Source of the DNA: Candidatus Yanofskyibacteriota bacterium
GTDB taxonomy: Bacteria; Patescibacteriota; Minisyncoccia; 2-02-FULL-40-12; IGHO2-12-FULL-4
NCBI GenBank assembly: GCA_016181105.1
Contig: JACOZX010000017.1
Location: 1 to 38,533, forward strand
Length of the DNA stretch: 38,533 nt
Direction of reading: 5' to 3'
Shown: positions 1 through 8,097 of the stretch, piece after piece
Layout of the letters: every line of letters starts with the position of its first letter
Position numbering within the stretch: the stretch's first letter is position 1
Translations under genes and position numbers: made by a program
The notes under the pieces: generated by a model
The model's database searches: none
What the model was told of the DNA's origin: nothing
Seen by the model: the letters and a program-made list of their open reading frames with translations, nothing else

Positions 1-99
1 TCTCAAAATAAAAATAGCAAAAATCGGCGCTAAAAGGCCAAAGGCGGAGTTCAATAAAAAATCAGATAAAACTAATTTTTTGATAACTCTGTTTACCAT
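1..99 (-). CDS. Partial membrane transporter, N-terminus (MFS-like)
   Basis: An open frame starts at an ATG (complement of 97-99) and runs off the window after 33 codons. The visible peptide starts MVNRVIKKLVLSDFL and continues into a hydrophobic stretch containing LLAPIFAIFIL. A short basic start followed by a first membrane helix with an SDFLLN-x-x-GLLAPIFA pattern resembles the N-termini of major facilitator transporters in Patescibacteria. The family call rests on 33 residues only. Any integral membrane protein remains possible. Confidence 0.5.
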   Translation of the reverse strand, partial: MVNRVIKKLVLSDFLLNSAFGLLAPIFAIFILR

Positions 100-124
100 G
101 TTTCCATTATAAACAAAAACAAAA

Positions 125-149
125 AAATCGCCAACACGGTAGACGATTT
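125..149 (-). terminator. Weak candidate terminator
   Basis: AAATCG (125-130) can pair with CGATTT (144-149). On the minus strand a T-rich run follows. It lies downstream of the subtilase gene and just before the partial transporter gene. The stem is only 6 bp with a long loop, so this is tentative. Confidence 0.3.
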
Positions 150-191
150 CAGAAAAAGTTGCCCCCAGAAACATTACCTCTGGTTTTATTA

Positions 192-1313
192 CTACTGCAC
201 TCTCGCAAAGCCAAAACCAGTGGAGTCGTCGTCCCCAAGCCCGTCTAAATCAAGTGAGTTAAGATGCAAAAAATTACGCAGGGAATCTGCCGGACTAGTT
301 TCTAAAGCAAAGAGCGGCCAGTATTTTGCCGCTAAACCGGTAACAAAAGGCGAGGCCATGGAAGTACCGGAAAGAATGGCATAGCCACCGTTTTTCCAAG
401 TTGATTCAACATTGACGCCCGGCGCCGCAAATTCCATATCCTGCTCTTCAACCACATAAGGCAGGGTTTGTGAGTTGATACCTCTGGAACTCCAATCCGG
501 TATTGCAAAATTTATACCAAAAGCTCCGACAGCCAAAACTTCTTTGGTGGCCGCCGGATAGTCAATACTTGCAAAGTATGGTCCGTCATTGCCGCCAGCC
601 GCTACAACCAAAACACCTTTTGTGGTCGCATAATTTATTGACTCGCTGATGAGCTGTGACGCCTTATCCGAACCCAAACTTATGTTAATAATGTTAATTC
701 CGCCGTCAGCTGCCGCGTTGATTGCGGCCGCAATATCGTCGGCATAGCAAGAGCCGCTTAAACCGCAAACTTTGAAAGCAAAAAGCGACACCTGCGGGGC
801 AATGCCGAATATACCCAAACCATCAGAACCCCCGTCAGCCGCAATAATTCCGGCTACATGAGTACCGTGGCCGTTCTTATCTTCACACTTGCCGTCAACT
901 ACCGGAAAACGCATATTTGTAAAATCCTTACACCCAACAATTCTATTTTTAAGATCGGTGTGTCCAACTGTAACACCGGTATCTAAAACAGCAACCTTGA
1001 CACCTTCCCCTCCGGAGGTTTTCAATATGAGAGGGTCTTTGTAGACATACTCCACGCCCCATGGGGTCTGATCGCTGGGAACAATACGAGTATTTTTAGA
1101 ACTTGGTTTCCCTTGAGGCAAAGCTTCTTTGACCTCCTCGGGTAAAATTTGCAAAACCGGCACAGGCTCAACCGACACCCCCAAAAGCTTGCCAAAACGA
1201 ATTTGCCAGTACTTTACCAAATAACGACTACCCTCTACCGCGCTAACAGAAGAAGGCGCTAATAGAGCTAGCGCCAGAAAACCATAAAAACAAAGGCTTT
1301 TGAGACTTTTCAT
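192..1313 (-). CDS. Secreted subtilisin-like serine protease (S8)
   Basis: Peptidase S8 with the full catalytic set, numbered from the ATG at 1313 (373 aa): Asp111 in VAVLDTG, His149 in NGHGTHVAG, oxyanion Asn242 in AAGGNDG and Ser318 in SGTSMASP. An N-terminal signal peptide (MKSLKSLCFYGFLALALL, then a small-residue cleavage region around SSVSA) implies export. A short propeptide-like region of about 60 residues precedes the catalytic domain. I chose the ATG at 1313 over an upstream in-frame start at 1367 because the signal peptide begins there and a -10 box (1326-1331) lies between the two. There is no C-terminal anchor or sorting motif, so it is probably released or periplasm-like. The substrate is unknown. 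Confidence 0.9.
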   Translation of the reverse strand: MKSLKSLCFYGFLALALLAPSSVSAVEGSRYLVKYWQIRFGKLLGVSVEPVPVLQILPEEVKEALPQGKPSSKNTRIVPSDQTPWGVEYVYKDPLILKTSGGEGVKVAVLDTGVTVGHTDLKNRIVGCKDFTNMRFPVVDGKCEDKNGHGTHVAGIIAADGGSDGLGIFGIAPQVSLFAFKVCGLSGSCYADDIAAAINAAADGGINIINISLGSDKASQLISESINYATTKGVLVVAAGGNDGPYFASIDYPAATKEVLAVGAFGINFAIPDWSSRGINSQTLPYVVEEQDMEFAAPGVNVESTWKNGGYAILSGTSMASPFVTGLAAKYWPLFALETSPADSLRNFLHLNSLDLDGLGDDDSTGFGFARVQ

Positions 1314-1325
1314 AACTTTAAGCTT

Positions 1326-1334
1326 ATTATACCA
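1326..1334 (-). promoter_or_regulatory. Extended -10 promoter of the subtilase gene
   Basis: On the minus strand the sequence TGGTATAAT is a perfect extended -10 (TGnTATAAT). No good -35 box is seen. The expected start point, about 7 nt downstream, is only about 6 nt before the ATG at 1313. That predicts a nearly leaderless mRNA with no Shine-Dalgarno site. Confidence 0.6.
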
Positions 1335-1387
1335 GAATCCATCAAAAATTCTAGTAGTTATCCACAACTAGTAAGCCCTGTAAGGAC

Positions 1388-2074
1388 TTAGTTTTTCTCA
1401 TCTTCTTCCGCCAAAATGCCGTTCAGACCGTCGCGTAACTTTTCAGTCCATTCCCTAATTTTTTGCTGAACAATAAGATAGCGGACAAAGTATCTTTTAA
1501 GCAAAATTTTTATTATGTAAATCAAGACGATTGCCAGAGCAAGAAAAATGAGGAAAAGGGTGAAGTCTTTAACAAAGGAAAAGAAAATCTTGAAACTTTC
1601 AGCAAAAAAATAACCGATAAAAACGGTAACAAACACCCACCCCACCGAACCGTAAAAGTTATATTTAAAAAACTTTTTTAAGTTATATTTTAATGAGCCG
1701 GATAAGATCATGGTCGCGATTTCTAAGCTGAAAGTAAATTTAGCAAACATAATCGCCCGGCCACTGTATTTTTCAAAGTACTCTTCAATCCTGTTAATAA
1801 TATTGTGGCTTATTTTGTTTTTGTGGCCCCATTTGTCTAAAGCTTTCGCTCCGCCGAAATATCCGACCAGATACCAAGCATAGCCGTTTAAAACGTGAGC
1901 GACTATCAAAAGAGGCAGGATAATCCACAACTCAACTTGTCCGCTTGAAGCGATAAAACCGGCCAAGACAAGAACATTCATCCCCTCAATAAACCCTCCC
2001 AAAAACAAAAATAAATATTTGTACGAAATTAGATAGGGAGCGTGGCTTTGTATAAAGTTTAATAAACTTTCCAT
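1388..2074 (-). CDS. DedA/SNARE-associated family membrane protein
   Basis: 228-aa integral membrane protein with the DedA-family layout: an N-terminal re-entrant/TM region with GGFIEGMNVLVLAGF (about 26-40), a central amphipathic segment, GRAIMFAKFTFSLEIATMI (about 105-123) and several C-terminal helices. DedA proteins act in lipid-carrier or phospholipid translocation across the membrane. The usual F-x-R-x-x-P-x-x-R motif is degenerate here (FAKFTFSLE), so the signature arginines and proline are absent. Transport ability is therefore uncertain. It lies 9 nt downstream of the O-antigen-ligase-like gene, probably in one transcript with it. Confidence 0.75.
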   Translation of the reverse strand: MESLLNFIQSHAPYLISYKYLFLFLGGFIEGMNVLVLAGFIASSGQVELWIILPLLIVAHVLNGYAWYLVGYFGGAKALDKWGHKNKISHNIINRIEEYFEKYSGRAIMFAKFTFSLEIATMILSGSLKYNLKKFFKYNFYGSVGWVFVTVFIGYFFAESFKIFFSFVKDFTLFLIFLALAIVLIYIIKILLKRYFVRYLIVQQKIREWTEKLRDGLNGILAEEDEKN

Positions 2075-2083
2075 ATTTTTATG

Positions 2084-3391
2084 TCACGAACGTAACACCA
2101 TCGGTTCCGCTTCGGCCATTAAACCCAAAACTAACCAAAGGACGATTTGGCCTTGCTGGATAGTCCAAAGAAAATGGTCAAATAATCCCATGATTAAAAC
2201 AGAAGAAAATAATATTAAAAAAGAAAGTTGATGAAGTATCTTCAGGCCGGTTCTTTTAATGTAATAATAGACCAAAAAGAAAACAAAAGCCAAGAAAGAC
2301 AGAAGACCTAAAAATCCAGTTTCAGAGGCAATCAAAAGATAAATATTGTGCACCGGCTGATAAAGATACTCTTTGTCTAAAGTTAAGTTTTGCAGCATGT
2401 GCCAAACAAACTGGCCCGCCCCCAAACCCAAAAATGGGTGTGAAAAAGCCTCACTGCCGGCCAGCTTGTTATAAAAAACTCTCTCTGCAACCGCCAGGTC
2501 TTTATCAGAAAAACTTATCCTTGAACTTACCTGCGGCCACAAAAGAAAAGAAAAAATTAAAACAGTAAAACAGGAAATGCTGGCCAGATAAAGCACCCGC
2601 TTTCTAAAAATAGGACTAACGGGGTATCTCTTTCTCTTCAAAGAAACCAGGACAAGTCTTAAAATTAGTCCCAAAACCCACAGGCCAATTGCCACCCTGG
2701 AAAAAGTCAAAAGAAAACCAAATAAAATTGGGGCATACACCAAGAACAGGGTCCACAAAGGACGGGTTTTTTTCTCATACAAGTACCAGAAGTAGAAGAC
2801 AAAGATAGCGATAAAAAGCCAAGTTGCAAGAACATTGGGATGCGGAAATGTGCCGTAGGCCCTCAAAAACTTTTCACTTCCAAAAGGCACCACTGCAACG
2901 CCGTTAAAATTAGTTCTCAAAACAGACTCTCCGAGCAAGGTCAGACCCAGACTGTGCTGAAAAAAAGACTGCAAAATCCCTAAGACAGCCTGCAGAACTC
3001 CGGAAGCCAAGACTGAAGCTAAAACGTAAGCAGGCTTTAAGACACTTCTTAAAGCAAAACGAAAATAATAAAATAATGCGGAGAATTCCAAAATTTTCAC
3101 GACCTGATACAAGCCTAAAATTTTGTTGTCGGCGACAAAGATAGAAAGTCCGGATATAACAACAAAAAAGAGTAGAAAAAAATCTGCCGGTTTTGGCTTG
3201 GTCATTTGAGAAAATCCTCTCAAAGACCAACACAGAAACAAAAGAAATATCAGCAGGTCTGTAGCGTAAACAAATGCGGAAGTCCACTCATTAAAATTTG
3301 ACCTCGCCGAAGATTTCCAAAAGATAAACCTGGTTTGGAAAGGAATACAGAAAATGAAAAGATAAAAAATTATTCTTTCAACTTTATGCAT
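2084..3391 (-). CDS. O-antigen ligase / Wzy-like polysaccharide membrane protein
   Basis: 435-aa polytopic membrane protein with about 10-11 predicted helices. It has a large periplasmic-type loop near residues 295-350 that includes NPF-like HPFLGLGAGQF and HNIYLLIASETGFLG (about 345-360). The H-N-x-x-L/F plus E-x-G-x-x-G pattern is characteristic of the Wzy_C/O-antigen ligase superfamily, which joins lipid-linked glycans to acceptors or to each other. The start ATG (3389-3391) lies 23 nt after the permease stop, and a 17-bp perfect palindrome sits between them. The substrate cannot be inferred; no glycosyltransferase genes are adjacent. Confidence 0.8.
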   Translation of the reverse strand: MHKVERIIFYLFIFCIPFQTRFIFWKSSARSNFNEWTSAFVYATDLLIFLLFLCWSLRGFSQMTKPKPADFFLLFFVVISGLSIFVADNKILGLYQVVKILEFSALFYYFRFALRSVLKPAYVLASVLASGVLQAVLGILQSFFQHSLGLTLLGESVLRTNFNGVAVVPFGSEKFLRAYGTFPHPNVLATWLFIAIFVFYFWYLYEKKTRPLWTLFLVYAPILFGFLLTFSRVAIGLWVLGLILRLVLVSLKRKRYPVSPIFRKRVLYLASISCFTVLIFSFLLWPQVSSRISFSDKDLAVAERVFYNKLAGSEAFSHPFLGLGAGQFVWHMLQNLTLDKEYLYQPVHNIYLLIASETGFLGLLSFLAFVFFLVYYYIKRTGLKILHQLSFLILFSSVLIMGLFDHFLWTIQQGQIVLWLVLGLMAEAEPMVLRS

Positions 3392-3401
3392 CAGGTTATA
3401 A

Positions 3402-3418
3402 ATAGTTCAGTGAACTAT
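3402..3418. promoter_or_regulatory. 17-bp perfect palindrome before the wzy-like gene
   Basis: ATAGTTCA, a central base, then TGAACTAT form a perfect dyad. It covers the permease stop codon and ends about 10 nt upstream of the wzy-like start. No T-run follows on the minus strand, so it looks more like an operator or translational element than a terminator. Its function is unproven. Confidence 0.4.
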
Positions 3419-4542
3419 ATAAAAGCGAGCAAAACACCGGAAGCAAAAACGGCAATTACAAGATACCAAAACCATATGGGCATATTCAGAGAATACTCCG
3501 GAATACGATGCCCCATTCTTTTGACTTTGCTGTAAATAAGAACAAAGACTACAGACTGCAACCCGATAGCCACGGAACCGGCAAGCCCTATCACATTAAT
3601 AAAATTTCTGATGCCGAAAATAAATAAGAAAAACGGAGGCCAAAGAGCCAAAAACCAGGCAGTAAATTTGCCCAAACGAAAATCAAACTGAAAAGATTCC
3701 TGCAAAACCCGGCCTAAGTTAAGAAAAGAAGTGAAGATTGCCAAAACGCCAAAAATAGAACCGGCCAAGACGACTTTTGAACCGAGAAAAGAAGACAAAC
3801 CGGCAAATGCTTCGGGAGAAGTGACCTCTCCCGACACACCTACAACCAAAAAGGCAAAAATTAAATAAATAACCGGCGGGATTAAACTGCCCAAGATAAT
3901 AGATTTCTTCAAATTGAACTCCTGACCATCTAAAACTTCCCTCTGCAAAGCAACCGAAGACATGCCGCTTAAAGCAAAAAGTATGACCCCATAGGGCAAA
4001 AACCAGAAATCTTTATTCCAAAGAGTAAAGTTCTGAAAATTAACATGACCCGCTCCCCAAAAGACAATCAAAGATATTGATGCCACATAAAGAAAAGCCA
4101 TGAAAAGATCTACCGCTGAAACAGTCTTTAAACCGCCCAACAAAACAAAAGCCACTAAAAAGAAAAAAAACACGCTTAACGAGTCAGCCGAAACAAAAAA
4201 CTTAAAAGACAAGATGTTGGCAAGAAACTCCCCGCCGACGATGATATAAGCCAGAAGCGCGGAATAAATCCCAAGAACAAAAGTAAAAAAAGTTAATTTT
4301 TTAAAAAACTTGCCCAAATAGACATCGGCATAACCCACCAGCTGGTGAGCCTTGTCGGTACGCAAAATTATTTCTCCATAAGCCAGATTTAAAATAAGAG
4401 TTACCGCGCTTAAACCGATTAAAAACAAAAGGCCGGTTAAAAAACCAGCCTTTGAAAAAACAAATGGCACTCCAAAAATACCTACCCCAATAATACCCCC
4501 CACCAAAACAGCCGCCGCCGAGTATAATTTTTTGTTGGGCAT
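3415..4542 (-). CDS. Amino-acid permease (aromatic/APC-type transporter)
   Basis: 375-aa membrane protein with about 11 helices. The first helix carries the APC-superfamily signature GGIIGVGIFGVPFVFSKAG (about 15-33), where the unwound GxGIFG segment binds the amino group and carboxylate of the substrate. The overall form resembles the aromatic amino-acid/tryptophan-tyrosine permease branch. The role is uptake of amino acids, fitting an organism with limited biosynthesis. It follows the mgtC-like gene by 34 nt and is probably co-transcribed with it and the genes downstream. The exact substrate is not visible in the sequence. Confidence 0.8.
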   Translation of the reverse strand: MPNKKLYSAAAVLVGGIIGVGIFGVPFVFSKAGFLTGLLFLIGLSAVTLILNLAYGEIILRTDKAHQLVGYADVYLGKFFKKLTFFTFVLGIYSALLAYIIVGGEFLANILSFKFFVSADSLSVFFFFLVAFVLLGGLKTVSAVDLFMAFLYVASISLIVFWGAGHVNFQNFTLWNKDFWFLPYGVILFALSGMSSVALQREVLDGQEFNLKKSIILGSLIPPVIYLIFAFLVVGVSGEVTSPEAFAGLSSFLGSKVVLAGSIFGVLAIFTSFLNLGRVLQESFQFDFRLGKFTAWFLALWPPFFLFIFGIRNFINVIGLAGSVAIGLQSVVFVLIYSKVKRMGHRIPEYSLNMPIWFWYLVIAVFASGVLLAFI

Positions 4543-4576
4543 AATATAGACCTTTTTCTATGCAAAAGGCCTTAAA

Positions 4577-5038
4577 TTATTTCTCAACCTCTTCGTCTTG
4601 GAGGCTTTGGTAAAGAATCCTGTTGCCCGTCTTTTTTTCCACGAGCCACAAAAAAGTCAAGATAAAGTAAACTACTAAAACAGAAAAAAACGCCTCGCGG
4701 TAAAAACCCATGCCTATCGTAATGCCGATTGCCGCCACCACCCATAAAGTAGCGGCCGTGGTGATACCGCGTATTTTTTGGCCTTGCTGAAGAATCACCC
4801 CGCCGCCGATGAAACCTATGCCAACCACAATATTTGAAATCATTCTGGTCGGATCTATAAGCGGGTTGTCGGAAAAAGAAGAAAGAGAAATAACAGTAAT
4901 TAAAGAAGCGCCCATGGCCACCAAGGCGTTAGTTCTTAGGCCGGCAGATTTGTGGGACCTTTCTCTTTCAAAACCGATAGCCGCTCCCAAAGCCGTTGCC
5001 AGCAGTATTCTTAAAAATGTTTCCGGAAATTCCAACAC
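4577..5038 (-). CDS. MgtC/SapB family membrane protein
   Basis: 153-aa protein with about four to five membrane helices. The N-terminal part matches MgtC/SapB: GAAIGFERERSHKSAGLRTN (about 18-37), then GIGFIGGGVILQQGQKIRGITTAATLWVVAAIGI (about 73-106). The family modulates membrane ATPase/Mg homeostasis. Only the membrane domain is present; the C-terminal ACT-like domain of MgtC proper is missing, as in SapB-type members. It begins 14 nt after the lon stop codon, so it is likely co-transcribed with lon. Confidence 0.85.
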   Translation of the reverse strand: MLEFPETFLRILLATALGAAIGFERERSHKSAGLRTNALVAMGASLITVISLSSFSDNPLIDPTRMISNIVVGIGFIGGGVILQQGQKIRGITTAATLWVVAAIGITIGMGFYREAFFSVLVVYFILTFLWLVEKKTGNRILYQSLQDEEVEK

Positions 5039-5052
5039 AAATTAATTATCTC

Positions 5053-7377
5053 CTACTTTAGGGCTACTTTCAAGACGTCATCAACAGTTTGAGCGTAAAC
5101 AAACTTCAACGCCTTTCTTATCTTAACAGGAATATCCACAAGGTCTTTCTCGTTTGCTTGGGGAACAATGATGGTTTTCAGTCCGGCCCTGTGAGCCGCC
5201 AAAACTTTTTCTTTGATTCCGCCTATTTCCAAAACCTTGCCGCGAAGAGTTATTTCCCCGGTCATCCCCACGTCTTTGCGGACGGCTCTCTTGGTCAGCA
5301 TAGAGACAATCGCTGTAATCATGGCCACTCCGGCCGATGGACCGTCCTTTGGGATAGCGCCCGAAGGAATGTGAATGTGAATGTCTTCTTTGTAAAAATC
5401 ATTTTTAATTTTAAATTTTTCAGCGCTGGACCGGACATAGCTTAAAGCGGCGCTAACGGACTCTTTCATAACTTCTCCCAGATAACCCGTTAAAATCAGC
5501 TTGCCTTTGCCGGGCATTTTTGTCGCCTCAATTGACAGCACCTCTCCGCCCACAGGCGTCCAAGCAAGACCGGTGGCCACGCCTATCTCATCCTCTTTTT
5601 CTCCCTGTTGGTGGGTATATCTGGCCGGACCAAGAAACTGATGCAAAGTTTTGTCATTCACGATAAGCTTGTCCCGCGAACTGTTTTCCACGACGCGTCT
5701 TGTTACTTTCCTAAATATAGTAGCCAGCTTTCTCTCCAGCTCTCTGACACCTGCTTCGCTTGTATGTTTCCTTATGACGTCCAAAACCACTCCGTCACTC
5801 ATGGAAAAAGTTGTTGCCTTAAGTCCGTGCTGGCCGAAAAGCTTAGGAACAAGAAATTTTTTAGCGATGTAAAGTTTCTCATCTTCGGTATAGCCGGGAA
5901 ATTCAATAATTTCCAACCGGTCTCTTAAGGCCGGCGGAATCGTGTCCAGTCTGTTTGCTGTGGTTATAAAAATAACATCAGATAAATCAAACGGCACTTC
6001 CAGGTAGTTGTCTGAAAAAGAAAAATTTTGTTCGGGATCAAGGGCCTCCAGCAACGCCGCCGCCGGATCGCCCCTGAAATCTTGGCCAATCTTATCAATT
6101 TCATCCAGCATAAAAACCGGGTCTTTGGCGGACGCCGTGTGTATGCCCTGAATAATCCTGCCGGGCAAAGCGCCGACATAAGTTCTGCGATGGCCTCTTA
6201 ACTCGGCTTCGTCATGAAGACCGCCCAAGGAAATCCTGACAAATTTACGGCCCAAAGCATTGGCAATAGAGCGGCCAATGGAAGTCTTGCCGGTCCCCGG
6301 AGGACCGATGAAACAAAGGATAGGCCCTTTAACTTTTCCGACCTGCTTCTGCACAGCCAAGTACTCCAAAATTCTCTCTTTAACCTTATCCAAACCATAG
6401 TGGTCTTTATCCAAAACTTTACCGGCCTGTTTCAGGTCTATTGATTTTTTTGTGGCAATCGCCCAGGGCAGTTCAACCAGCCAGTCAAGATAAGTGCGGA
6501 GATAAGAAATCTCCGGACTGAACATGGGCATTTTTTCCAGACGACCAAGCTCCTTAACTGCCTTTTTTTCAACCTCCTTAGGCATACCTGATTTTTTTAT
6601 TTTCGTCCTTAGCTGTTCGTAATCTCCCTTTTCTCCCTCCATGCCGAGCTCTTTCTCTATGCTTTTTAACTGCTCTCGCAAGAAAATTTCTTTTTGCATC
6701 TTGCCAAGTTGTTTTTTAGTTTCTTTGGCAACCTTTTTTTCTGCTTCCAGAATCTCCAGTTCTCTGGTCAGGAAAAAGTTTATCCTCTTGAGAGCCTCGT
6801 TGAGATTTGTCGTTTCTAAAATATACTGCTGATCAAGCAAATCGAGATTAAGATTTACAGCAATCAAGTTAACAAGTTGTTCCGGTTCTTTAAGCTGGCT
6901 CAAAGTAAATAGGAAAGACGGCAAAACCGAAGAAAATATTTTGGCTTCAGTAACTTTTTTAAACTGCTCAATAATTGTCCTAATCAAAGCCTCGCTTTCA
7001 ACACTTTCTTTGTACTCCAATTCCACCGGCGCGATTTTAGCCTTGAAAAATGGTTCCTCTTGAGTAAACTCCAAAATTTTCACTCTTTTCAAGCCTTCCG
7101 CGTCAATCTTAAAAGAGCCGTCAGTCAAACGGTTGGTTGTGATAATATGTCCGATGGTCCCGATCTTAAACAAGTCCTTAGGTATGGCATCGTCGTGCAG
7201 ATTGCGCTGGGCGACAAAAATCATCTGGCCGTTATGGGCAGACAGGGATTGTTCAAGAGCGGTCACGGATTTAGACCTCTGCACCACAAGAGGAATAGCA
7301 ATACGAGGAAATAAAGCAACGTTTTTCAAGGCCATCAACGGCAATTCGTTGCTGATTAAATTATTAGTTACCGGCAT
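5053..7377 (-). CDS. lon: ATP-dependent Lon protease
   Basis: 774 aa, normal LonA length. Order: N-terminal substrate-binding LON domain (about 10-205), coiled-coil linker, AAA+ module with Walker A GPPGTGKT (358-365), Walker B VFMLDEIDK (421-429) and sensor residues in ITTANRLD. The C-terminal protease domain carries catalytic Ser681 in KDGPSAG and Lys722 in GGIKEKVLAAHR, the expected Ser-Lys dyad. Lon degrades misfolded and regulatory proteins in the cytoplasm. The gene has its own promoter overlapping a CIRCE-like operator (7397-7423), which indicates HrcA heat-shock control. The predicted transcript start is about 3 nt from the ATG. mgtC follows at 14 nt. Confidence 0.98.
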   Translation of the reverse strand: MPVTNNLISNELPLMALKNVALFPRIAIPLVVQRSKSVTALEQSLSAHNGQMIFVAQRNLHDDAIPKDLFKIGTIGHIITTNRLTDGSFKIDAEGLKRVKILEFTQEEPFFKAKIAPVELEYKESVESEALIRTIIEQFKKVTEAKIFSSVLPSFLFTLSQLKEPEQLVNLIAVNLNLDLLDQQYILETTNLNEALKRINFFLTRELEILEAEKKVAKETKKQLGKMQKEIFLREQLKSIEKELGMEGEKGDYEQLRTKIKKSGMPKEVEKKAVKELGRLEKMPMFSPEISYLRTYLDWLVELPWAIATKKSIDLKQAGKVLDKDHYGLDKVKERILEYLAVQKQVGKVKGPILCFIGPPGTGKTSIGRSIANALGRKFVRISLGGLHDEAELRGHRRTYVGALPGRIIQGIHTASAKDPVFMLDEIDKIGQDFRGDPAAALLEALDPEQNFSFSDNYLEVPFDLSDVIFITTANRLDTIPPALRDRLEIIEFPGYTEDEKLYIAKKFLVPKLFGQHGLKATTFSMSDGVVLDVIRKHTSEAGVRELERKLATIFRKVTRRVVENSSRDKLIVNDKTLHQFLGPARYTHQQGEKEDEIGVATGLAWTPVGGEVLSIEATKMPGKGKLILTGYLGEVMKESVSAALSYVRSSAEKFKIKNDFYKEDIHIHIPSGAIPKDGPSAGVAMITAIVSMLTKRAVRKDVGMTGEITLRGKVLEIGGIKEKVLAAHRAGLKTIIVPQANEKDLVDIPVKIRKALKFVYAQTVDDVLKVALK

Positions 7378-7386
7378 AATAACCCT

Positions 7387-7414
7387 ATCTTATCAATTAG
7401 CAGTCTGGTGTCAA
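7387..7414 (-). promoter_or_regulatory. lon promoter
   Basis: On the minus strand a perfect -35 TTGACA (7414-7409) is followed after 16 nt by TAAGAT (7392-7387). The -35 lies in the spacer of the CIRCE-like operator. The expected start point is near 7380, giving a 5' leader of only about 3 nt. Confidence 0.65.
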
Positions 7415-7423
7415 GAGTGCCAA
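7397..7423. promoter_or_regulatory. CIRCE-like HrcA operator upstream of lon
   Basis: TTAGCAGTC, 9 nt, GAGTGCCAA. This matches the CIRCE consensus TTAGCACTC-N9-GAGTGCTAA with one mismatch in each half-site and the exact 9-nt spacer. It overlaps the lon -35 box, as CIRCE does where HrcA represses heat-shock genes. CIRCE upstream of lon is known in mycoplasmas. HrcA itself is not in this window. Confidence 0.82.
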
Positions 7424-7447
7424 TTAGGAGTTTGTTGGATACGCGGA

Positions 7448-8074
7448 CTACTCTCCTGTGTTATCAACTTCTCCCGGTTCCTTAAGTTCCTTCTTTATGA
7501 GTTCAGTGAGTTTAGAAATTAGTTCCTTAGGATTTTTACTAAAGACAACCTTTCCCGCACCATGGCGATGAGGGTCTTTGACATTTTCCAAAAGTCTGGC
7601 AATTTCTTCGGTCACTCCGCCGCTGCCTTCTAAAACACCGATGGGTTTGTTGTCCTCCAGAGCAATAGTAAATTCATTGAGCGTGCCAAAACCGCCGCAG
7701 GCAATAATAACAGCATCAGCCGCTTTGGTTAAAATCAAATTTCTGCCGGAGTAGTTGAAACCGGTATAAATTATAAAATCAAAGTTTTCTGTCGGCAAAC
7801 GATAAGATTTAACATGTTCGGCGTAAGTTGCCGCCGGTGAAATACCTATACTTACTCCGCCCTCCTCTTTAGCGCCTTTCGCCGCGGCATAAGGCGCGCC
7901 GGTAGTGGCGCCGGTAATCAAAATCCCGCCCTGTCTGACAACTTCACGGCCAATTTCTTCCGTCCTTTGAAATATGTCGGAAGAACAGATGCCGCAAGCT
8001 TTAGCAGAAGATTGGCCGCCTTCGTTGCACTTGCCCAAATCCGCCGAACCTGACACTACGAATTTATATTTCAT
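7448..8074 (-). CDS. Rossmann-fold nucleotide-binding protein (LOG/TIGR00725-like)
   Basis: 208 aa with the SLOG/lysine-decarboxylase-like Rossmann fold. Features are an N-terminal strand with VSGSA, GGILITGATTGAPYAAAKGA (about 49-68), and CGGFGTLNEF (about 125-134), which corresponds to the PGGxGTxxE phosphate/nucleotide-binding motif with Cys replacing Pro. Relatives include cytokinin riboside 5'-monophosphate phosphoribohydrolases and uncharacterised nucleotide-binding proteins. The loop after strand 1 contains three cysteines (C16, C27, C30, the last two as CGIC), an unusual insertion that could bind metal. It follows the beta-CASP gene by 23 nt and precedes lon. The activity is not established. 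Confidence 0.7.
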   Translation of the reverse strand: MKYKFVVSGSADLGKCNEGGQSSAKACGICSSDIFQRTEEIGREVVRQGGILITGATTGAPYAAAKGAKEEGGVSIGISPAATYAEHVKSYRLPTENFDFIIYTGFNYSGRNLILTKAADAVIIACGGFGTLNEFTIALEDNKPIGVLEGSGGVTEEIARLLENVKDPHRHGAGKVVFSKNPKELISKLTELIKKELKEPGEVDNTGE

Positions 8075-8097
8075 AATAAAATTTTAACAAAATAATA

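Noticed and set aside
135-185. TCAGAAAAAGTTGC near 149-162 also occurs in the 157-bp element at 18251-18264.
   Set aside because: Only 14 nt are shared, with no arm structure around it. This is too short to call a repeat copy.
4550-4575. A hairpin AGACCTTTT / AAAAGGCCT between mgtC and the permease.
   Set aside because: No T-run follows on the transcribed strand and both genes look co-transcribed, so a terminator is not supported.
5089-7522. Several antisense open frames of 60-130 codons within lon.
   Set aside because: They follow the codon pattern of the real gene on the other strand, have no ribosome-binding sites and no recognisable domains.
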